DNA from: Anaspis maculata
Lineage: Eukaryota; Arthropoda; Insecta; Coleoptera; Scraptiidae
Direction: 5' to 3'
DNA length: 64,000 nt
Assembly: GCA_949128115.1 (NCBI GenBank)
Contig: OX421964.1
Coordinates: 31,426,177-31,490,176, forward strand
In this document: positions 56,261 through 64,000 of the stretch, piece by piece
How positions within the stretch are numbered: the stretch's first letter is position 1
How the letters are laid out: each line of letters starts with the position of its first letter
Program-made: the position numbers and the translations under genes
The notes under the pieces: model-generated
Told to the model about the DNA's origin: nothing
The model's input: the letters and a program-made list of their open reading frames with translations, nothing else
Database searches by the model: none

Positions 56261-56910
56261 ATTTAAATCAAATCCAATTACCCTCCAAACTCTATTTGTT
56301 TTACCTTTTACCTACCTTTGTTCATAAACTGGCATTATTATATGGGCCACATGGACACATGGACAACAAATCAAACAATAATAAAGCAACAAACACGACA
56401 GTGCGACGTTGCCTAGCGCTTTTGGAGGGTGGGAAGGGTGCTTGTAGAGAGGGGATTGCATTTTTTCAAGTTTTTGACATTTCCGTCAAACTAGATGGCC
56501 ATGTTGCCATGTTAATTCAACCTGTCGCTCTTGTGGCCTGTCGCGCTTGAAATTGTCGCGCTAACTGCCCGTAATCCTCTGTGGATACGTAGGAAAAGAA
56601 AACTCCTATGCTGATTTCAAATTTAAAATTTTTGTTCTCTGAAAGGGCCATGAGGCATGAGTCCACGACTGCTGGGGGCCCACTTCACTGAACTGTAACA
56701 GTAGTCCCATAATTTCAGGCATAGAGCCTTGGTTGCTACAATGGTCACTAAAGCCTCTCACTTGTTAGTTTTGCATCCACTTTCCGGATTGTCCAAACCC
56801 AAACACTACTTTTTCGCCTTTCTCAACAGTTCGAACAAACATTTACCAAACATCTTCTGATAAGCATTCCTGTTGAATGATCAATAAAAGACTATTTACC
56901 ATCGAGCTTC
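56261..56910. other. Intergenic downstream of eEF1A
   Basis: 56520-56590 (CCTGTCGCGCTTGAAATTGT, CTAACTGCCCGTAATCCTCT) is the reverse complement of a repeat piece at 46671-46730. Nothing else recognised. Confidence 0.45.
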
Positions 56911-56916
56911 TTTATT
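56911..56916 (-). terminator. Candidate poly(A) signal of eEF1A
   Basis: TTTATT on + (AATAAA on -), about 335 bp past the stop codon. No closer canonical hexamer was noticed. Confidence 0.5.
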
Positions 56917-57249
56917 GGGTATTGTGAAGCCAGTTACATAAATATCGATTGCAAGTCTATCATCATCAAAGTAACAAAAAGATAAATATTAAATAAATAA
57001 TAATATGTGAGAACAAAACTTACTCCTACCAGAAATGCCCGTCTGTACGGTTACAATAAATAATCAATTAAATAAAAATCTAAGTTAACAAATAATTTCA
57101 TGTCATTTAACGGAGAAACTGCCTTTCCTCCTGAATTCTTTCCGATGAAAATAATTCTGCTGTAGCCACCTAGAGAACAGTAAATAATATATTACGCTGA
57201 TGAAGATTTTCTTGGGGAGGCCCGAGGCAGAAGTATAGGCTATGCCTAG

Positions 57250-60200
57250 TTATTTCTTCTTCTGGGCCTTCTCGGCGGCCTTCGTGACTTTGCCTGCCGT
57301 GTCCTTGAAGTTGACCGACTTGATGACCCCCACGGCGACCGTCTGACGCATGTCGCGCACGGCGAATCGACCGAGCGGCGGGAACTCCTGGAACGACTCC
57401 ACGCACATGGGCTTAGAGGGCACCAGAATGACGATGGCCGCGTCGCCCGACTTGATCGACTTTGGGTTTTCCTCGGTGGTCTTGCCGGTACGACGGTCGC
57501 ACTTCTCCTTGATTTCGGAAAACTTGCAGGCGATGTGGGCCGTGTGGCAATCCAGCACGGGGGTGTAACCGTTGGCGATCTGACCCGGATGGTTCAGCAC
57601 GATGACCTGAGCGGTGAAATCGGCGGCTCCCCTGGGCGGGTTGCTCTTGGAGTCGCCGGCAACGTAGCCGCGACGCAGCTCCTTGACGGAGACGTTTTTG
57701 ACGTTGAATCCGACGTTGTCGCCGGGCACGGCCTCTTGGAGGGCCTCGTGGTGCATCTCGACCGACTTGACCTCAGTGGTCAGGCCGACCGGGGCGAAGG
57801 TGACCACCATGCCAGGCTTCAGCACGCCGGTCTCGACTCTGCCGACCGGCACAGTGCCGATACCGCCGATTTTGTACACGTCCTGGAAAATTCCAACAAA
57901 TTACTATCAAACTGGCCTCTTCAATTTTATTTATGTTTGGAACAGGAAAATAATAAATGAATCGCCAATTTTATAAACCCATGTCCATATTTCTTAGCCA
58001 CTTCGGGCTCCTCATGAAAATCCATTTTTTGCTGTTGGCTGCATTGTTCTACTTATAGAAAAACATCCTGTAAAGCTGCGGGGTGAAACAGTCACGATTT
58101 TGTAAGGAACTATTTGCTTCAAAGCAGAACAGTTTTTGTCTTTCAGTATTATACAGGTGTTCATTTGAAAAGTTGTAACCCTTGTTTTCTCGCCGCCAAA
58201 ATAATTGTTCACAGAAAAATGCCGAAACAGGTCGATTTTTGTTTCGAGGGAGACGAACATAGAGGACACATATTGCCAAATAATTACCTTCAACCTCTTC
58301 GCCCCCCACCCCACCCTACTTTAAAATTTCAAATACCATTACCAATTTTGTGCTACATACAGGAGGTTGGTCCATCCTAACGTAATTATCCCACTGCGGT
58401 CTTACCGTTTAAAATGTAGAAAAAGATGTAAGAGAAAAGTTATATGATTTATTATATTATAACACCTATATTTTTTTGTATTCTCATGTTCAGCTTTTTC
58501 AACTGTCTTATGCCTGTATTTTTGTTTTTTAATTGTGTGGCAGTGCTACCAACTAAAAATTAAAAACAGAAAAATCGCATTTTCACAGTTTTCTTGAAAA
58601 AATCGTAGCGGCCTTACTTTTCAAAACTAAGAGATGAAACTTGACATGGTGATAGTCAAGTGAAAGACCAATATCCCTATGTCAAAAAATTGCGATTTCT
58701 TGATACAGGGCGTTCACAGATTTCAGCAATATCCATAATATGATTGTATGACCTTTGGAATGGCATTTTCTGGGATACCGAGTTTTGAAAATGAAAAGGT
58801 AAATATCGATTTCTCAACATTTTGCAACCGTAAAACGACCCTAAAAATTCAGATATCCACAAAAAAAAAATCCGAAAATTTTGTTCAGTGTATCGAGACT
58901 GCTGGGAAACCATGTCCGTATTATTGTCTTTCAATTGACTATTTTTCTTTGAAATGAGATGTCAGTTGAAATTTCCCTTTCCCATTCCTGAAAAAAAAAT
59001 CACAGGGTGTGTTTCACTGGTCATGTCTGGTGCCAAAGGAGCTATTTCTTTTATCAAGTTAAAAACATCAAATTTGGCATGAATAGACTGTGAATGCATT
59101 ATGATATAGCCGCATCATCTATATTGTGATAAATTTGTCATGGCGTCGTGACATCATACAACATACAATGATTTTACCAGGAATTAAAATTGAAAGAATA
59201 CTGTTGCATTCAACTTTGTAGTTGGACGGGATCGCTCCCGTCGGACTCATTCGAAGTCAAATGAAATCAATGAAACTATACATGGCAAATGTTATTTTCA
59301 AATAAAATCAATCTGATCTGTCCAGTTTTTCGAAAAATTGCCAGGATCTTTTTTCCATTATTTTCAACTTAAAATGTCATGGGGATTGAAGGAAAAAAAA
59401 AAGGCACACCAAATAAACCATCAATAAGCTGGGCAATAATCTAGTTTTCTGAACTGTCAAATTTTCATTTACTTTGACCTCCTAGACTTTTAAGGATCCA
59501 TGACATCATTAGATTTCAAAATTTCAAAAATTTAATAAGGCCAATCTTTGGTTTCTGTAGGATAAATTAAATTTTATCGAGATATATTTCAATTTGCGCT
59601 ATCAACTGAAAAAAATTCATCAATAAGTGGGCGGGGCAAAGTGGAAGTGGGAACTGAATGACTAACCACAAAAACTTGTTGGTAGCAGGAGCTTGAAACC
59701 TCTGAACAACAATATTTTAGTATTATCAAATACTATCAACAAATACAATCAACAAATACAAATGTGGTTATGATCTGATGACTTTTTATGAGTGCTGCTT
59801 TTGCAAGATATCTGGGAAGAGTAGTAAGTACCTGGAGAGGTAAGCGCAGGGGCTTCTCGGTGGGGCGCGACGGAGGCAGAATGGCGTCTAAGGCTTCGAT
59901 CAAAGTCTTGCCCTCGGCCTTTCCTTCCTTGCGCTCGACGGCCCATCCCTTGAACCACGGCATCTTATCGGAAGGTTCGAGCATGTTGTCCCCGTGCCAG
60001 CCGGAAATCGGCACGAAAGGAACGGCGGCGGGATTGTAGCCAATCTTCTTGATGTAGGAGGAGACTTCCTTTTTGATTTCTTCAAAGCGCGTTTCGCTGT
60101 ACGGCGGTTCGGTGGAGTCCATTTTGTTCACGCCGACGATCAGCTGTTTGACGCCCAGCGTGAACGCCAAAAGGGCGTGCTCGCGCGTCTGACCGTTCTT

Positions 60201-60584
60201 CGAGATGCCGGCTTCGAATTCTCCGGTGCCGGCCGCCACGATGAGCACGGCGCAATCGGCTTGCGACGTGCCGGTGATCATGTTCTTGATGAAGTCCCTG
60301 TGTCCGGGGGCGTCGATGATGGTTACGTAGTATTTGGCCGTTTCGAATTTCCAAAGAGCAATGTCGATGGTGATGCCGCGCTCGCGCTCCGCCTTCAGCT
60401 TGTCGAGGACCCAGGCGTACTTGAAGGAGCCCTTGCCCATTTCTTGGGCCTCCTTCTCGAACTTTTCAATGGTACGTTTGTCGATGCCACCGCATTTGTA
60501 GATCAAATGGCCGGTGGACGTGGACTTGCCGGAGTCGACATGTCCTATGACGACGATGTTGATATGGATCTTCTCTTTGCCCAT
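57250..60584 (-). CDS. eEF1A: Elongation factor 1-alpha (2 coding exons)
   Basis: GTPase that delivers aminoacyl-tRNA to the ribosomal A site. Exons 60584-59832 and 57882-57250 join at [13 protein letters not shown], phase 0, total 461 aa, the normal insect length. G-domain motifs: GHVDSGKS (14-21), GITID switch I, DAPGHRD (91-97), NKMD (153-156) and an SGW-type G5 region. Domains 2 and 3 are complete through [12 protein letters not shown]. Residue 23 in the P-loop segment is Ser (KSTSTGH) where most eukaryotes have Thr, a conservative change. GC-rich codons contrast with flanking AT-rich DNA, as expected of a highly expressed gene. The single 1.95-kb coding intron shows this is not a retrocopy. 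The 5' UTR is probably spliced (an acceptor TAG lies at 60615-60617) but I could not place exon 1 securely. Confidence 0.97.
57883..59831. other. eEF1A coding intron
   Basis: 1949 bp. No gene. TACAGGGCGTTCACAG at 58704 and CACAGGGTGTGTTTCA at 59002 resemble the TACAGGGTG ends seen elsewhere, but no partner palindromes were found, so these may be solo remnants. Confidence 0.5.
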
Positions 60585-60970
60585 TTTAGCTGCCGCTGCG
60601 CTTCGCTTCTATACCTACATCGGAAATAATAAATTTTAATCATTCAAGTCTTACCAGGAAAATGTGCGTGCGGAAACGATCAAGAACCGGGAAGTGACCG
60701 GGAGTGCCCTAAGGCGGCCATGTTGTGATGCAATATTGTCAATAAACTCAAAAAAGGGATACTTTGGGGAACAAGCCCCAGCAATTTTGACAAAGCCTAT
60801 TATTGATTTCTCAGGGCTGCCAGAGCCAGACGAATCCGTCTCTCTCTTAGGAACCGCCTCCTCCATTTCTTGAGGCAGGTCGCGAGCAGCGAGATAGTCA
60901 CGCTCGAAATAAGATAACCGGAGGCTATCTCCCGATTACTCACCAAGTCACCGCCCGCTCTTATTTAAAC
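60585..60970 (-). promoter_or_regulatory. eEF1A promoter and leader region
   Basis: A TATA-like TTTAAATAAG on the - strand lies at 60961-60970, followed by GC-rich sequence and GTGAGT at 60938-60943. Position and composition suit an eEF1A promoter; the exact start is not determined. Confidence 0.4.
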
Positions 60971-61606
60971 CACTGGAATTTTGACAGAGGAAAATCGCCA
61001 AATTTTGCCAAAATTATGCAAATTGGCAAAAAGTCGGCACTGCACCACCCGACGAAACAAATGAACGCCGGCCTATCGATCAAAACCCCCGAAAACGTCA
61101 AATCCCCCGAAAAATCGCACAATCAACCCGAAATTCCAACGATTCCGAATCCATTCCGCAATTTGAAAAGACCCGATGGCGTTCCCATTCACTTTATATT
61201 ACGGGGAAAATCTGGGATACGTGCACTTACCTCTGGGAACAGTACGAGAGAACGAGAAAAACGGGAATGCTCGCCTAGCCGAAGTCGCCGGAAATTGCAG
61301 GGGAGGTGGCCCAGTGGGGGGGACGGTATTGATTTATGACGCGCGCGATTTCCTATGAAATTTATGACAAAACACTTTCCGGGCAGCACGAAACAAATCG
61401 GTTTTTGACACTGACGACCTGACTTTTCAAAACCGAGAACATTTTTTCGACTGATGATGAAAAACCGGGAAGAAAGGGGAAATGCGTAAAAATATTGAAC
61501 CAATGGATGGCGCCGGCGAATTTAGGGATGTCACGTGCCCGCAGGGGGTGTCGCGGCAAATTTAATTCAAACAATAATTATTTACCAACATGAGTTTTTC
61601 AAATAA
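60971..61606. other. Between GCC2 3' end and eEF1A
   Basis: Locally GC-richer at 61020-61360; open frames on both strands resemble no family. Probably eEF1A upstream region. Confidence 0.45.
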
Positions 61607-61612
61607 TTTATT
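61607..61612 (-). terminator. Poly(A) signal of the GCC2-like gene
   Basis: TTTATT on + (AATAAA on -), 60 bp past the stop codon. Confidence 0.7.
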
Positions 61613-61671
61613 TAAGCATTATATATTTACAATAATAATCATGATATAGTATAATAAAAATATAACAAACA

Positions 61672-61845
61672 CTAAGGTTTTGTGGCCGTCGGCCACGTAG
61701 GTAAGTAGCTTGCCCAAGCTTTAATACCAGGCTCGCCCCGCGCCACTGAATTAAGCTTTTCAGTTTCCTCCGGGCTCAATTTTAAAATCGTGTTCAGAAC
61801 TGGAACCAGACGACCCCTCTCGTCTCCACTGTGCAACGTGACGAA
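61672..61845 (-). CDS. C-terminal exon of a GCC2/GCC185-like golgin (partial)
   Basis: Golgins of this family tether vesicles at the trans-Golgi. A clean acceptor TTTTCCAG precedes 57 codons reading FVTLHSGDERGRLVPVLNTI, LKLSPEE and then WASYLPTW near the end. The first part is the second half of a GRIP domain, which binds Arl1 or Rab on the Golgi membrane. The short extension with W-A-S-Y-L after the GRIP domain is characteristic of GCC2 rather than other GRIP golgins. The exon starts in phase 0. Upstream coiled-coil exons must lie at higher coordinates; none was recognised before 64000. Confidence 0.85.
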   Translation of the reverse strand, partial: FVTLHSGDERGRLVPVLNTILKLSPEETEKLNSVARGEPGIKAWASYLPTWPTATKP

Positions 61846-64000
61846 CTGGAAAATCACAAATTTTTCAGTTCTAAATAAATAAATCAATTAGAGGTAATTA
61901 GGTAGGTATTTTACCTATCACAAAATCAAAAAAATCTGTTGTGGGGCGACACAAAACTTTCCCGGCGGTATCCAGAGACGTCAGTAATGATTTTGATCGA
62001 AGTGTCCCTTCGGGAAGGGACGATTCGATTTGGAAATTGATGAAAAAATTCTATTTAGTCGAGCGTTTAGCGAGCATCCTGCATCCATTGTTGAGCGGAC
62101 AGAAAAAATGACAGGTTAGGTCAGTTTTCCAAGGTGATGAAATGATCCAAAAGGTAGACCTAGGTAGCTAACTGTTGTGATATCTCAAAAATGCAATGCT
62201 GGTTCCTTATTGAAATTTTTGTTCCTACTTTAGATATGATGATGAAATTACAAAAACTTGATTGAAAACTTTTACTGCATCTGTGTGTCAAATTTCAACT
62301 TTATATTTTCAATTTAGAGCTTGGGCAGACAAACCTAGACCCAATGTGCCACCTGAGGGCTTCCGATCAAAATCATCCACCCAAAGTCTAATCAGTTCAT
62401 TTCAGGCTGAACTTAGGCCTCCGTACCTGATTTCGATTTGATCGGATCAATAATTCGGTAATTATCGTGACAGAACCGCTTAATTTGTACGATCGCATGA
62501 GTGGTTTTATATTTTCAGGAGGAAAATTTCCGGGAAATTGGAGAGAAATTATTGGAAAATGTTCAAGAACCAGTTATCTATTCTCTAAAAAAAACAATTC
62601 CAAGAAATCTGTTCACGGAATAAGAAGTTGGAAAATTTGCAGTTTTTCCAGAGAGGAAAACTCGGCAACTGTTGATCCGATTTCGAAAATTTTTACTCCA
62701 AAAATTAGCTCAATCTTTTCTCCAACTTTTATTCACAGCATGTCTGCACCTAAAATTGATATTTCGTGGGGCCTACCGCATGCAGAAGTTTGCATTGCGT
62801 TTTTCTCAAATTCACGGAATGTGCAAATTTCATTTTGAAAAAATTACAGTCGGAAAACCGAAACCGTGTTAACTCTGAAAATAGACCTGCACGACGCTCA
62901 ATACAATCTACTTTCGATATCAGTTGAAATTTCCAAAAAAAAGTCGATCCCCGAGCAGGAATAAATTTTTGAGTGGAGTCCTGCTACAAAAGCGAGTCGT
63001 GCTGGTCGAAACACCGGCGAGAGCCCCTCCTGAGTGGCAACGGCCAGGAGAAATTTCGAAAATTCATTACGCTCAACTGGAGAATGGTGGAAAACTGCAA
63101 CTGCGGCCCTCATTTGACTTTTTTGTTGTGTTGCTTCCTGCCAAATCTGGTTCCAATCCTTCGGATAGATTTTGAATAATTAATTGGTAAAGTTTTGAAC
63201 TTTAACATTTTTTATTTTTTGACAGATGACAGATATGGCAATGTTTCCAACTGTTCTGAATACAGTTTTTCAAGGGCTTTCAAATGACATATTGCAAGTT
63301 GAGTTCCGTGAGATAAAGCTTCTGACATTTGATGATAGTGACAGTTGGGTTTGACAGATGACAGCCAAAAACTAATGGGCTCTTTTCAGGAAACAACCAT
63401 GTTTGTATACCAAATATCAAGTCGATCCAGTCAACGTTACGGCAGTTATCGTGGAAGATCACAGACAGACACACACACACACATACACACATACACACAC
63501 ACACACACACACAGACAGACATCATTCTGAAAATGGTCTTAATCGTCTTGGAGGACCTCAAAACGGATATATCCGGTGAAATCTCAAAACTTTTTTTCTG
63601 CACGATTACAATACTTTCCCTCCGTGTTCGTGGGTGGGCCGGGAAAGTAATACCAGTTTCAGTGCAAATTGATATCGCCATCTGATAGGACATATCTTTG
63701 GCTACAAAGTGCCATACAGGGCCAGGGCATCATTCACATAGGGAACCATTATACAGGCTGGGAAAGGAAGGTGTGTCAAACAAGTTAATTTTCAAGCGCC
63801 CGTTACTTTGTTAAAAAAAAATTGCAGATTTTTTCCAATGCTGTTTTTGGAAAGCCCATATCAATATCTAGAAATAGATCAAGATTTTTTTTTGTAATCG
63901 TTTTTTTGAAAGAGTTATGATTTTTTTGTGAAGTATGCATTTTTTGATGTCAATTCTTTAGTTGACCAGTATATGAGTTGACCACATTAATGACTCAAAT
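61846..64000. other. GCC2 intron or upstream region, repeats
   Basis: No exon recognised. A 123-codon frame at 62467-62838 (+) has no family resemblance. A CA-repeat block lies at 63461-63520, followed by AACGGATATATCCGGTGAAA, which reads as the end of a dispersed repeat. TTTGACAGATGACAG at 63219 and again at 63352 are further TGACA clusters. TACAGGGCC at 63715 is another remnant-like end. Confidence 0.45.
63461..63520. repeat. (CA)n microsatellite flanked by CAGA units
   Basis: Interrupted ACAC repeats with two CATA interruptions, bounded by ACAGACAGAC on both sides. Confidence 0.9.

Noticed and set aside
57535..57960. 141-codon frame opposite eEF1A exon 2
   Set aside because: Antisense shadow; no motif.
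59994..60629. 211-codon frame opposite eEF1A
   Set aside because: Shadow of the GC-rich eEF1A exon on the other strand; no family resemblance.
60615..60653. Possible 39-bp intron in the eEF1A leader
   Set aside because: GTAAGA and TAG are present, but the interval is too short for a normal insect intron; leader structure left open.
1..64000. tRNA, rRNA or snRNA genes
   Set aside because: None recognised by eye; a covariance search would be needed to exclude them.

Overview
This is nuclear DNA of an insect (order not resolved). It is AT-rich and carries intron-split genes with GT/AG junctions and AATAAA-type poly(A) signals. The gene set includes an NSL-complex protein of the insect MBD-R2 type (THAP, Tudor, MBD, C2H2 and PHD in one chain), eEF1A, ribosomal protein P1 and mitoribosomal S14. 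Seven host genes can be supported; most of the rest is transposon-derived.

Layout. Positions 678-19865 (+): a single-pass cadherin of about 698 aa, whose 17-kb first intron is packed with mobile elements. 20247-21881 (+): a secreted C-type lectin. 21985-41521 (-): an MBD-R2/PHF20-like chromatin protein in seven coding exons totalling 1034 codons, with a 12.5-kb first intron of hairpin elements and a hAT element; it meets the lectin tail to tail with 103 bp between the stop codons. 42099-42596 (+): RpLP1, sharing a 577-bp divergent promoter region with MBD-R2. 46122-46578 (-): mRpS14. 57250-60584 (-): eEF1A in two coding exons. 61672-61845 (-): the last exon of a GCC2/GCC185-like golgin that continues beyond what could be traced here.

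Mobile DNA. A full-length LINE (5736-11094, 7-bp target duplication) has intact ORF1 and an ORF2 broken by one TAG. It sits inside a palindromic element, which itself sits inside another. The dominant theme is long near-perfect inverted repeats (0.9 to 3 kb), several ending in TACAGGGTG...CACCCTGTA next to TA, a Tc1/mariner-like pattern; a decayed Tc1-type transposase with the same end sequence lies at 2626-3001. There are also many short MITEs, several flanked by TAA or TTA as in PIF/Harbinger, a 1-kb hAT element with an 8-bp duplication, a 5'-truncated LINE with a 12-bp duplication, and several tandem repeats.

The host genes are not an operon or pathway. They are a mix of housekeeping translation genes (RpLP1, mRpS14, eEF1A), a chromatin activator of housekeeping promoters (MBD-R2), a Golgi tether and two surface or secreted proteins. 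The main candidate for something undescribed is the set of long hairpins, particularly the three lying head to tail in MBD-R2 intron 1. They would be transcribed as part of the pre-mRNA and could fold into dsRNA of several hundred base pairs.

All coordinates and splice sites were read by eye. Exon phases were checked for the cadherin, lectin, MBD-R2, RpLP1, mRpS14 and eEF1A; palindrome boundaries are approximate to a few bases.
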